Below are positions 7,173-14,952 of a stretch of DNA of 23,877 bases, one piece after another. The translations under genes and the position numbers were made by a program. Below the pieces are notes generated by a model. It was not told the DNA's origin and ran no database searches. It saw only the letters and a list, made by a program, of their open reading frames with translations. This DNA is from AP-15 sp036008325 (GTDB lineage: Bacteria; Pseudomonadota; Alphaproteobacteria; ATCC43930; CGMCC-115725). The stretch's first letter is position 1, and each line of letters starts with the position of its first letter. The DNA lies in the NCBI GenBank assembly GCA_036008325.1, contig DASYNW010000133.1, positions 1 to 23,877 of the forward strand. Direction: 5' to 3'.

Positions 7173-8090
7173 ATGGGCCGGCCCGGGATCGCCGGAATCG
7201 GGGCATTGTTGGGCGCGCTCGGGGCCGGTCTCTATTTGACGGTGCTGACCGGCTCGCCGGGTGCGATGATCCTCGTTTATCTGGCGCAGCTGCCGCTGTT
7301 CGCCGCCGGGCTGTGGCTCGGGGTCGGCGCCGCGGCGATGGCGGCACTCACCGCCTCCGCGGTCCTGCTGGCTGCGGGCGGGGTCATCGCCGCTGCGCTG
7401 TTTGCCGGGCTCTATGCGGCGCCGGTGGTTTTGTTGGTCCGCCAGGCGCTGTTGGCGCGCAACGGGCCCGAAGGCGCCCTCGAATGGTATCCACCGGGTT
7501 TGCTGACCGCCTGGTTGACCGGGCTCGGCCTGGCCGCGTTCGCGGCGGCGCTGGTGGCGCTGGGCGGGCCGCACGGCGTCGAGGCGCTGCTGCGCCAGAG
7601 CCTGACGCCGGTGATCGATGCCGTGGTCGACGAGAGTGCTGCCGGCCGCAGCGCGCTCGCCGACGGTCTCGCCCGGATCATCCCGGGCATCGTCGCCGCC
7701 TCGTGGATGGTGATGACGGCGAGCGCGGCCTTGCTCGCGCAAGGGCTTCTGGCCCGCTTCGGGATGAGCTGGCGGCCGACGCCCGATCTCGCGCGGCTGA
7801 CCTTGCCGATCTGGATTCCGCTGCTGTTCGGCATTGCCGCGGCGGCCATGGTGGTCGGCGGCGCGGTGCAGTTTGTCGGGATCAGCGTGCTGATCGTGCT
7901 GGCGATCCCGTTCTGCCTGGCCGGGCTTGCGGTGCTGCATACCCTGGCGCGCCGGCTGCGACGGCCGCAGATCGCCCTGGTGACGTTCTATGTGCTGGCT
8001 GGATTGTTCGGCTGGCCGCTGCTGGTGGTTGCGGTTTTGGGCCTGATCGATGCGCTCTTCGGTCTGCGCCGGCGTTTTGCCCAGCCCTGA
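7173..8090 (+). CDS. DUF2232 family integral membrane protein
   Basis: 305-residue, very hydrophobic protein with about eight predicted transmembrane helices by eye, including segments near residues 7-25, 32-50, 55-85, 110-130, 160-190 and 210-300. It ends in the basic stretch RRRFAQP. Its location between rpsR and rplI is where alphaproteobacteria commonly carry a DUF2232 protein. Together with the membrane topology and Gly/Ala-rich helices, this supports the family call. No catalytic motif is visible and the function is not known. It is in the same direction as its neighbours, with short gaps, so it is probably part of the ribosomal-protein operon. ATG at 7173 is the only sensible start. 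Confidence 0.8.
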   Translation: MGRPGIAGIGALLGALGAGLYLTVLTGSPGAMILVYLAQLPLFAAGLWLGVGAAAMAALTASAVLLAAGGVIAAALFAGLYAAPVVLLVRQALLARNGPEGALEWYPPGLLTAWLTGLGLAAFAAALVALGGPHGVEALLRQSLTPVIDAVVDESAAGRSALADGLARIIPGIVAASWMVMTASAALLAQGLLARFGMSWRPTPDLARLTLPIWIPLLFGIAAAAMVVGGAVQFVGISVLIVLAIPFCLAGLAVLHTLARRLRRPQIALVTFYVLAGLFGWPLLVVAVLGLIDALFGLRRRFAQP

Positions 8091-8140
8091 GCCGTCAGCC
8101 CTGAGCCGGTCGCGAACCTGATTAGTCGGAGGAGAAGACG

Positions 8141-8713
8141 ATGATCGAACTGATTCTGCTCGAACGGGTCGAAAAGCTCGGCCAGATGGGCCAGCTGGTC
8201 AAGGTGAAGCCGGGCTTTGCCCGCAATTATCTGCTGCCGCAGAAAAAGGCGATGCGCGCGTCGAAGGAGAATTTGGCCTATTTCGAGACCCAGCGGGCCC
8301 AGCTCGAAGCCACCAATCTGCAGCGAAAGGGCGAAGCGGCCGAAATCGCCGGCAAGCTCGAAGGGTTGAGCGCCGTGATCGTGCGCCAGGCCGGCGAGAG
8401 CGGGCAGCTTTACGGCTCGGTATCGGCCCGCGACATCGCCGATGCGGTCACCGCATCGGGGTTCACGATCGAAAAGCGCCAGGTGGTCCTCGACCGGCCG
8501 ATCAAGACCCTGGGGCTGCATTCGCTGCGGATTGTGCTGCACCCGGAGGTTTCGGTCACTGTCACCGCCAATGTCGCGCAATCGGCCGAAGAGGCGGCGA
8601 TGCAGGCACGCGGCGTCGACCCGCTGCGCCGGGGCGAGGACGACGAGGACGATGGCGGCGCCATGGAGCCGACTGCTGCGGCGCCGGCGTCGGCGCCGAC
8701 CGAAAACCCATGA
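8141..8713 (+). CDS. rplI: 50S ribosomal protein L9
   Basis: Large-subunit protein that binds 23S rRNA near the L1 stalk. The N-terminal RNA-binding domain reads MIELILLERVEKLGQMG with VKPGFARNYLLPQKKAM. The long connecting helix follows, then the C-terminal domain (LYGSVSARDIADAV, GLHSLRIVLHPEVSVTVTANV). A strong GGAGGAGAAG lies 5-14 bases upstream of the ATG at 8141. The protein is 190 residues against about 150 usually. The surplus is an acidic tail of about 35 residues (RRGEDDEDDGG followed by Ala/Pro/Thr), common in alphaproteobacterial L9. Confidence 0.97.
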   Translation: MIELILLERVEKLGQMGQLVKVKPGFARNYLLPQKKAMRASKENLAYFETQRAQLEATNLQRKGEAAEIAGKLEGLSAVIVRQAGESGQLYGSVSARDIADAVTASGFTIEKRQVVLDRPIKTLGLHSLRIVLHPEVSVTVTANVAQSAEEAAMQARGVDPLRRGEDDEDDGGAMEPTAAAPASAPTENP

Positions 8714-8781
8714 TCGGATGGCCAGCGTCGGCGAGGTCCGCCGAGAACGCACGATCGATCGGCGAACGTGTTGCGTTTGCT

Positions 8782-8805
8782 CCGCCACTTCGCGGATAGT
8801 GGCGG
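8782..8805. promoter_or_regulatory. 8-bp perfect inverted repeat between rplI and cfa
   Basis: CCGCCACT (8782-8789) and AGTGGCGG (8798-8805) form a perfect 8-bp stem with an 8-base loop, starting 69 bases after the rplI stop and ending 27 bases before the cfa start. There is no T-run, so it does not look like a classical intrinsic terminator. It could be a weak terminator of the ribosomal operon or an operator of the next gene. Confidence 0.45.
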
Positions 8806-8832
8806 GTCGGTTCACCCATCGGGCTCGTCGCG

Positions 8833-10083
8833 ATGCTGGCCACGCGTCTTTTCGAGCAGCTGATCACCATTGGCCGGCTGCGCATCATCGACGCCAGCGG
8901 CCGCTCGCACGACATTGCGCGGGCGCCGGGGCCGAGTGCGGCGATCCGGCTGCACGACCCGGCGCTCAATTGGAAGCTCGCGGTCCGGCCGCGCCTCTAT
9001 CTGCCCGAAGCATTCGTCGACGGGACCCTGACGATCGAGGAGGGCAGCCTCTATGACCTGCTCGACCTGTTCGCCATCAATCTCGAAGCCCTGCCCGATG
9101 GGCTGCTGTCGCGGGTGCTGAACGGCTCGGTCACCCTGATGCGCCGAGTGCACCAGTATAACCCGATGTCCCGCGCCCGGCAGAACGTGGCGCACCACTA
9201 TGATCTGTCGGACGAGCTCTATGAGCTGTTTCTCGACAAGGACCGCCAGTATTCCTGCGCCTACTTTGACGATCAGTTCGACGACCTCGATAAGGCGCAG
9301 CTCGACAAGAAGCGCCACATCGCGGCCAAGCTGATGATCCGACCCGGGCAGAGGGTGCTCGACATCGGCTCGGGCTGGGGCGGGCTGGCGCTCCACCTCG
9401 CCGGCGAGTGCGGCGCCGAGGTGACCGGGCTCACCCTTTCGGTCGAACAGCACAAGACGGCGACGCGCCGGGCCGCCGCGGCCGGGCTCTCCGAGCGCGT
9501 CCATTTTCACCTGCGCGACTACCGCGAGGAAGGCGGCCAGTACGACCGGATCGTCTCGGTCGGCATGTTCGAGCATGTCGGGATCAACCACTACAGTACT
9601 TTTTTCGCCAAGCTGAAGTCGCTGCTGACGCCCGACGGGGTGGCGCTCCTGCACTCGATCGGCCGCATGGACGGGCCGGGTTCGACCCATCCCTGGGTCC
9701 GCAAATACATTTTTCCGGGCGGCTATGCGCCGGCGCTCTCCGAAGTGGTGCCGGTGGTCGAGCGGCTGCGGCTGTGGATCACCGATATCGAGATTCTGCG
9801 CCTGCACTACGCCCACACCCTGCGGTTGTGGCGGCGCCGCTTCGAGCAGAATCGCGACCGCCTGCGCACGATCTATGACGAGCGCTTCTGCCGGATGTGG
9901 GAGATGTACCTGGCGGGCTCCGAGGTTGCGTTCCGGCGCGCCGGCCATCTCGTCTTTCAAATGCAGCTGGCCAAGACGGTCGATGCGGTGCCGTTGACCC
10001 GCGACTACATGCGCCAATCGAGGATGGCAACGTCGGCAGACCGCTCGGCGGTCGATATCACCGCATGCCATTGGAGGAAATGA
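8833..10083 (+). CDS. cfa: Cyclopropane-fatty-acyl-phospholipid synthase
   Basis: SAM-dependent methyltransferase that converts cis double bonds of membrane phospholipid acyl chains to cyclopropanes. The 416 residues show the N-terminal lipid-binding region, then NVAHHYDLSDELYELFLD, the conserved YSCAYF (Cys142) and the SAM-binding VLDIGSGWGGLA (175-186). These are followed by VSVGMFEHVG, the HSIGRMDGPGSTHPW segment and YIFPGGYAPALSE. The C-terminal region with LRLHYAHTLRLWRRRF and CRMWEMYLAGSEVAF is family-typical. The stop overlaps the first ATG of the downstream crotonase gene, so the two are probably co-translated. Identification is firm, although several paralogous Cfa-type enzymes exist with different lipid products. 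Confidence 0.93.
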   Translation: MLATRLFEQLITIGRLRIIDASGRSHDIARAPGPSAAIRLHDPALNWKLAVRPRLYLPEAFVDGTLTIEEGSLYDLLDLFAINLEALPDGLLSRVLNGSVTLMRRVHQYNPMSRARQNVAHHYDLSDELYELFLDKDRQYSCAYFDDQFDDLDKAQLDKKRHIAAKLMIRPGQRVLDIGSGWGGLALHLAGECGAEVTGLTLSVEQHKTATRRAAAAGLSERVHFHLRDYREEGGQYDRIVSVGMFEHVGINHYSTFFAKLKSLLTPDGVALLHSIGRMDGPGSTHPWVRKYIFPGGYAPALSEVVPVVERLRLWITDIEILRLHYAHTLRLWRRRFEQNRDRLRTIYDERFCRMWEMYLAGSEVAFRRAGHLVFQMQLAKTVDAVPLTRDYMRQSRMATSADRSAVDITACHWRK

Positions 10084-10853
10084 TGGGCTACGAGCATATC
10101 CTGGTCGAACGGGAGAACGGGGTCGCGATCGTCACCTTGAACCGCCCCGACAAGCTCAACGCGATGAACCGCCAGCTGTCGAGCGAATTGCACGACGTGG
10201 TCAAGGAGCTCGATCGCGACGAGGCGATCGGCTGCATCGTCCTGACCGGCGCCGGCGACCGCGCCTTTTCGGCCGGCGGCGACATCCACGAGCAGCGCGA
10301 GGACGACCGCCGCTTTACCCAGCAGGAGCTCGACCAGCGCCGCGGCCGCGGCAGCTATGAGATCGCCGCCAGCGCCAAGCCGACGATCGGCATGCTGAAC
10401 GGGCTGGCCTATGGCGGTGCTGCGGTGCTGGCCTCCTCGCTCGACCTGCGGGTCGGTTGCGAGGACACCCGCTTTCGCTTTCTCGCCGCGGCTTACGGCC
10501 GGATCAACAGCACCTGGACCCTGCCCAACCAGGTCGGCTGGCCGATCGCCAAGGAATTGCTGTTTACCGCACGGGTGGTCGAGGCCGACGAGGCCTATCG
10601 GATCGGGCTCCTCAACCATCTGGTGCCGCGCGAACAGCTGAGGGTCAAGACCATGGAGCTCGCCCAGATGATCGCCGGCAACAACCGCGCCGCAGTCGTC
10701 GGCATCAAGGCGCTGCTGCTGAAGCAGATGGCGCAGAACCTCGAGCAGCAATGGACCGAGGAGCGCGACTTCACGACCCATGTGGTCCGGGGGGCGCGGG
10801 CCGAGGAGGCCTTTCCCGAATTCATCGCCCGCCGCGGCCGGCCGTTGAGCTGA
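10083..10853 (+). CDS. Enoyl-CoA hydratase/isomerase (crotonase) family protein
   Basis: Crotonase-fold, CoA-binding protein of 256 residues. Family marks are VTLNRPDKLNAMN (17-29), the oxyanion-hole segments AFSAGGDIHE (61-70) and NGLAYGGAA (106-114), and the trimer-forming C-terminal part. The first catalytic glutamate of classical hydratases (Glu144 in the rat enzyme) aligns with Ala135, and the usual GxIPGAGG is replaced by GRINSTWT. The second (rat Glu164) is retained as Glu158. The exact reaction is therefore uncertain and may not be hydration. Of two adjacent ATGs (10080 and 10083), 10083 has GGAGG at a better spacing of five bases. It is coupled to the cfa gene, which hints at a lipid or acyl-CoA role, but this is inference. 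Confidence 0.85.
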   Translation: MGYEHILVERENGVAIVTLNRPDKLNAMNRQLSSELHDVVKELDRDEAIGCIVLTGAGDRAFSAGGDIHEQREDDRRFTQQELDQRRGRGSYEIAASAKPTIGMLNGLAYGGAAVLASSLDLRVGCEDTRFRFLAAAYGRINSTWTLPNQVGWPIAKELLFTARVVEADEAYRIGLLNHLVPREQLRVKTMELAQMIAGNNRAAVVGIKALLLKQMAQNLEQQWTEERDFTTHVVRGARAEEAFPEFIARRGRPLS

Positions 10854-10970
10854 CGAACGCAAACGGACTAAGAGCCATTAAAGACAGAACAGATCGCAAT
10901 CGATTTTTACTGCGCCGCTGCCGACCCGGACGGTGGCCGCCCCGCCTTTGTCGAGTTCGCCACCGGCCGG

Positions 10971-12011
10971 TCAGCCGTAGGTGAGCTTGCGGATGCGGTG
11001 GTTTTCGGTGTCGCCGATATAGAGCGCGTCGTCGGGGCCGACGGCAATGCCGTGCGGGCGGCCGAGCCCGGCCTGCCGCGCCGGGCCGCCATCGCCCTCG
11101 CCGCCCTTGTGCCCGCCGGCGATGGTATCGACAATGCCGCTCGCCAGGTCGATGCGGCGGATCGCGTGGTTCTCGGTATCGACAATCAACAAATCGCCAT
11201 TGCCGTCGATCGCCATCTCCTTGGGCGCGTCGAACACCGCGGCGAGCGCCGGGCCGCCATCGCCGCCATAGCCGCGGGCGCCGGTGCCGGCCACCCTGGT
11301 GATCACGCCGGTTCGGGGGTCGACCGCGCGCAGGCTGCTCCCCTGGCGCTCGAGGATATAGACCCGCCCGTCAGCCGCGACCTTGACCGCGCGCGCGCCC
11401 CACACCGCCGCCGCTTCGGCCGGCCCGCCATCGCCGGTATGTGCCGCCTCGCCGGTGCCGGCCAAGGTCGCGATCGTGCCCAGCGCCAGATCGACGGCGC
11501 GCACCCGGTTGTCGGCGACATCGGCGATAAAGAGGTGCCGCTCTTCGGGATCGAAGCCGAGCCCGTTGGGTTCGACCAGCCCGGCCTGCGCGGCCGGCCC
11601 GCCATCGCCGGCATACCCGGCGCTGCCGCTGCCGGCAAAGGTGGTGACGATGCCCGAAGCGGCGTCGATCCGGCGCACGCAGTGATTGTGGCGGTCGGCG
11701 ACATAGATGTTGCCACCGCGGTCGAGTGCTATGCCGTAGGGCTCGTTGAAGGCCGCCTCGGCGGCGGGTCCGCCATCGCCGCTATATCCGGCGCCACCAT
11801 TGCCGGCGATTGTGGTGATGATCCCGGTGCGGGCGTCGACGCGGCGGATGCGGTGGTTGAACGTGTCGGAAAAGTAGAGATTGCCGCCGCGATCAAAGCC
11901 GATATCGAACGGCCCATTCAGCAGCGCTAATGCCGCTGATCCGCCGTCGCCGGCAAAGCCGCGTTCGCCGGTGCCGATCGCAGTGGTGATGATCCAGGAT
12001 CGATCCGCCAT
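10971..12011 (-). CDS. NHL-repeat beta-propeller protein
   Basis: 346 residues built from six consecutive NHL-type repeats of about 55 residues. Each has a GDGGPA (or GDGGSA) turn, a NGPFDIGFDRGGNLYFSD-like strand and a NHRIRRVD-like strand. The whole is likely one six-bladed propeller, a fold usually used for protein or ligand binding and sometimes as a lactonase-like enzyme. No signal peptide or membrane segment is seen in the first 20 residues (MADRSWIITTAIGTGERGFA). The gene is convergent with the crotonase gene and divergent from the yqgE gene. No partner is evident and no function is proposed. The 117 bases between it and the crotonase gene contain no clear terminator; the best structure is CGGTGGC paired with GCCACCG around 10931-10964. 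Confidence 0.85.
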   Translation of the reverse strand: MADRSWIITTAIGTGERGFAGDGGSAALALLNGPFDIGFDRGGNLYFSDTFNHRIRRVDARTGIITTIAGNGGAGYSGDGGPAAEAAFNEPYGIALDRGGNIYVADRHNHCVRRIDAASGIVTTFAGSGSAGYAGDGGPAAQAGLVEPNGLGFDPEERHLFIADVADNRVRAVDLALGTIATLAGTGEAAHTGDGGPAEAAAVWGARAVKVAADGRVYILERQGSSLRAVDPRTGVITRVAGTGARGYGGDGGPALAAVFDAPKEMAIDGNGDLLIVDTENHAIRRIDLASGIVDTIAGGHKGGEGDGGPARQAGLGRPHGIAVGPDDALYIGDTENHRIRKLTYG

Positions 12012-12090
12012 GAGCCGCTACCCCCCGCGCTGCCGGCCGCGATCTTAGCACCGCTTTCCGACCCGGCGAGCGGCGATGTAAGCTCGGCCG

Positions 12091-12717
12091 ATGACGTTTC
12101 GCCGGCTCTGCGCGCTGCGCTCGTTGCCGACTGCCGCATTGCTGTTCGTGGCGGCGATGCTGCTCGGCGCGGCGGCACCGGCGCCCGCCGATTCCGGGTC
12201 GCTCGCCGGACAATTGCTGATCGCCGCGCCGACCATCGGCGACCCGCGCTTTGATCACGCGGTAATCCTGGTGGTGCGGCAAGGTAGGGACGGTGCCTTC
12301 GGCATCGTCATCAACCGCCCGCTCGAACGGCGTTCGATCAAGAGCCTCCTGGAGGCGGCCGGCGATCACGCGGCCAAGGTCGAGGGCAGCCTCTTGGTCT
12401 TCGACGGCGGCCCGGTGCAGCCGGAGCTCGGCTTTGTCGTCCACGGCGCCGATTACCATCGTCCGGACACCTTGGCCATCGCGCCTGATTTGGCGATGAC
12501 CGCGGACAAGGAGATCCTGCGCGACATCGGCCATGACCGGGGGCCGAAACAAAAGCTTTTCGCCTTCGGCTATGCCGGCTGGGGGCCGGGGCAGCTCGAG
12601 GGCGAGATCGCCCGCCGCGACTGGTTCACCACGCCGGGAGACCCAAAGCTGATCTTTGACGACGACCGCGGCAATCTATGGCACGACGCGATGGCGCGCC
12701 GCACCCGCGAGCTGTGA
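12091..12717 (+). CDS. YqgE/AlgH family protein with apparent signal peptide
   Basis: 208 residues. The UPF0301 (YqgE/AlgH) domain begins at about residue 38 (SLAGQLLIAAPTIGDPRFDHAVILVV). It continues with GAFGIVINRPLE, VFDGGPVQPELGFVVH, LFAFGYAGWGPGQLEGEIARRDWF and a C-terminal LWHDAMAR, all typical. Most members are described as cytoplasmic, but this one starts MTFRRLCALRSLP followed by a hydrophobic stretch and GAAAPAPADS, which looks like a cleavable signal peptide. A later in-frame ATG at 12157 would give a protein without the full signal, so localisation depends on the true start. No clear ribosome binding site settles it. The molecular function of the family is not established. The DUF488 gene follows after seven bases. 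Confidence 0.9.
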   Translation: MTFRRLCALRSLPTAALLFVAAMLLGAAAPAPADSGSLAGQLLIAAPTIGDPRFDHAVILVVRQGRDGAFGIVINRPLERRSIKSLLEAAGDHAAKVEGSLLVFDGGPVQPELGFVVHGADYHRPDTLAIAPDLAMTADKEILRDIGHDRGPKQKLFAFGYAGWGPGQLEGEIARRDWFTTPGDPKLIFDDDRGNLWHDAMARRTREL

Positions 12718-12724
12718 GCCCGGC

Positions 12725-13183
12725 ATGAGCGGCAGCAGGACCCTCTACTCGATCGGCTACGAAAAGACCCGCCTGCAGGATTTGATCGTCACCCTGAGTG
12801 CGGCCGGGGTGGCCACCCTGATCGACGTGCGCGACCGGCCGATCTCGCGCCGGCCGGGCTTTTCCAAGCGCCAGCTGGCCGCGGCCGTCGAAGAAGCCGG
12901 CATGCGCTATGTCCATCTGCGGGCGCTCGGCACCCCGCCCGAAGGCCGGCTCGCCAGCCGCCGCCGCGAATGGGACCGGTTCTGGGCGATCGTCGGCGAC
13001 AAGCTCGCCCGCCCCGAAGCCGAGCTCGATCTGGCTGAGGCCGCCGCGATCGCCGAGGCCGGGCCGAGTTGCCTCTTGTGCTACGAGGCGGATTGGCAGG
13101 TCTGTCATCGCCGCCGCATCGCCGAGACCCTGGCCGAGCGGCATGGCTTTGTGCTGCATCACCTCGCGGTCCGTGACCCCTGA
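12725..13183 (+). CDS. DUF488 domain-containing protein
   Basis: 152 residues. The family motifs TLYSIGYEK, LIDVRDRPISRRPGFSK and the C-terminal CLLCYEADWQVCHRR (two cysteines and a His) are all present. DUF488 proteins are widespread, small and uncharacterised; the conserved Cys/His/Arg residues suggest a nucleotide-related or metal-related activity, but none is established. The ATG at 12725 lies seven bases after the yqgE stop. The longer open frame from 12656 overlaps yqgE and lacks family similarity. It probably shares a transcript with yqgE. The gene is convergent with the next gene; the 45-base gap is GC-rich and shows no T-tract terminator. Confidence 0.88.
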   Translation: MSGSRTLYSIGYEKTRLQDLIVTLSAAGVATLIDVRDRPISRRPGFSKRQLAAAVEEAGMRYVHLRALGTPPEGRLASRRREWDRFWAIVGDKLARPEAELDLAEAAAIAEAGPSCLLCYEADWQVCHRRRIAETLAERHGFVLHHLAVRDP

Positions 13184-13228
13184 CCCCGCGCCCCCGGAGT
13201 CAGCGCCCCGGAGGCAGTGCTCGCGGAC

Positions 13229-13882
13229 TCAGCGAAAGAATTCGACCTTCGCCTCACGGAACCAGACGGTGTTGGGGGGTGCCGCCGAGATCGGCCCGTT
13301 GATGCCGAACACCGCGATCTGAAACGTGTCGCCGGCGGCGACCGCGTCGCTGAGCACGAGCCGATTGGGCATGTTGAAGCCCTGGATCGTGGCCGGGCTC
13401 GGTCTACCGGCGGCGCGCGGCAGCTCGCCGTTGACCCAGATCTCCGCGTAATCGTCGACGTTCATCGTCAACACCGCCTTGGCGCCCGACGGATCGAAGC
13501 CGGCTATCTCGGCCGGGATCGTCAGCGCCGCCCGGAACCAGATGAACGATACCCGCCCGCCGCCGCGCTTGGCCCCGAGCTCGGTGGCGGCGATCACCGG
13601 CCACGCGGCATCGTCAAAGCCGCTTTCGCCGGCGTGCGGGCTGATGTCGTAGGTGGTCTTGAACTCGGGCATTGCGTCGGGTATCGCCGGCACTTCGACG
13701 ATCTTCGCCTCCATCGTCTTCCAGCGGGCGCCGAAAGCGGCCGACCCCGCCACGGTCATCAGATCGACCCGATGCACCGGCGGCAGCGAGGGGGCGATAG
13801 CCGGAGCCGGCGGCGCCACGATGAGGACGGAAGCCGCCGCTGCGGCACGCGCAACCGGTCGATTGGGATCGTTCTCGGGCAT
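13229..13882 (-). CDS. Free-standing jelly-roll domain protein (gluconolactonase-associated type)
   Basis: 217 residues from the ATG at 13882, chosen because AGGAG lies six bases upstream; the frame extends to 13945 without similarity. Residues 10-32 are Ala-rich and hydrophobic, resembling a weak export signal. The body contains FIWFRAALTIP, DDYAEIWVNGELPR and FQIAVFGINGPIS, which fit a galactose-binding-like jelly roll. I recall this block as the accessory domain attached to SMP-30/gluconolactonase-like proteins in proteobacteria; here no lactonase domain is present in the gene or beside it. The role may be carbohydrate or ligand binding. Domain type is moderately sure, function unknown. 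The 151 bases upstream, to the msrQ stop, show no other feature. Confidence 0.65.
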   Translation of the reverse strand: MPENDPNRPVARAAAAASVLIVAPPAPAIAPSLPPVHRVDLMTVAGSAAFGARWKTMEAKIVEVPAIPDAMPEFKTTYDISPHAGESGFDDAAWPVIAATELGAKRGGGRVSFIWFRAALTIPAEIAGFDPSGAKAVLTMNVDDYAEIWVNGELPRAAGRPSPATIQGFNMPNRLVLSDAVAAGDTFQIAVFGINGPISAAPPNTVWFREAKVEFFR

Positions 13883-14033
13883 CGCATTCTCCTTTTCTGT
13901 CGGTCGCCGGCCAGCAGCATCAACCGACGCTCGGCCGCGATGCAAGGCGAAACCGACCGTGCCACAGATCTGCCCGCCTGCGGCCAGTCTCAGGCGAGCC
14001 GTCGCGCGTTGTCGTACATCCGCGAATCCGCGC

Positions 14034-14927
14034 TCAACGGCCCGGCGTTACCTCGCGGCGGGCGGGCCGGGCGCTGCCGCGGCGCTGCCTTCGCGGCGGG
14101 ATCGCCACGGCGCGAAACACCGCCGCGGCGGTCAGCCCGAGCCCGATCGCCAGCACGACCGCCGCCGGGCGCACACCGGTCGTCAACGACAGGTCGGTGT
14201 CCAATACCCGCAGCAACGGGGCGTGGAAGGCGAGCCGGAAATAAACCGCTTCGCCGAGCGCGGTGGCGATCGCCGCGGCGAGGCTGAGCCCGGTCACCCA
14301 CGGCAGCGCCAGATGCCCGCGCACGCCAAAGCCCCACAGCAGCAGGCGGTAGCCGAAAAGCCAGAACAACAGTCCGGCCATGATCGTCGGCTGCCACAGA
14401 TCGAGCTTCGATTGAAAGCAGAAATGAATGACGGCCAGCACTCCGATCGCATAGACCAGCCGGTGCAGAAGCTGCCAGCGCCGGCCGCCGAGGCGGCGCA
14501 CCATGCCGTCGGTCGAGGTCGCCGCCAAGGCGGCGAGGCCGAGCAGTGCCGCAAAGCCGATCGTCAGATAGACCCGGTGCACGATTTCGCTGGCGACCTT
14601 GTCGAGATCGAAGGCCTGGCTGGCCGTATAAAGCGAGAAGTGGATCAGCACATAGGCAAAGGCGGCGACGCCGATCATCCGCCGCACCAGGATGAGCCGC
14701 GGCCATTGCAGGAGCTGGCGCAACGGCGTCACCGCCAACGCCAGAAAGATCAGCCGGATCGTCCACAGCCCGATCTGATGGATCGCCTCGTTGAGCGGCC
14801 GGGCGCCGAGCAGCCCGAAGCCATAGGCAAAGGCCACCCAGCCGGCCGGCACAAATAATGCGGCAAAGACCGTGAGCTTGAGCGGCGACAGCCGGCCGCC
14901 GTAATCGTCCCATGGATACATCGGCAA
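14034..14927 (-). CDS. msrQ: MsrQ-like haem-binding membrane subunit (ferric reductase-like domain)
   Basis: Integral membrane protein of the YedZ/MsrQ family, which feeds quinol electrons to the periplasmic molybdoenzyme MsrP for repair of methionine sulfoxide. The 297 residues hold about six to eight helices. Conserved features include TPLRQLLQWP, RRMIGVAAFAYVLIHFSLYT, GRRWQLLHRLVYAIGVLAVIHF with candidate haem-ligand histidines, and the WQP turn. An additional C-terminal helix and a basic tail follow. The start is ATG at 14927; a second ATG lies two codons later. The usual partner gene msrP is not adjacent: upstream on the same strand is the secreted DUF5666-like gene, 25 bases away, and downstream is the jelly-roll gene. 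MsrP may be elsewhere in the genome. Confidence 0.85.
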   Translation of the reverse strand: MPMYPWDDYGGRLSPLKLTVFAALFVPAGWVAFAYGFGLLGARPLNEAIHQIGLWTIRLIFLALAVTPLRQLLQWPRLILVRRMIGVAAFAYVLIHFSLYTASQAFDLDKVASEIVHRVYLTIGFAALLGLAALAATSTDGMVRRLGGRRWQLLHRLVYAIGVLAVIHFCFQSKLDLWQPTIMAGLLFWLFGYRLLLWGFGVRGHLALPWVTGLSLAAAIATALGEAVYFRLAFHAPLLRVLDTDLSLTTGVRPAAVVLAIGLGLTAAAVFRAVAIPPRRQRRGSARPARREVTPGR

Positions 14928-14952
14928 CTCTCCGGTGCCGGCGCATCCCCCC

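Noticed and set aside
10854..10970. Possible terminator between convergent crotonase and NHL genes (a T5 run near 10910)
   Set aside because: The T-run is not preceded by a convincing stem; the CGGTGGC/GCCACCG pair has a long loop and no T-run.
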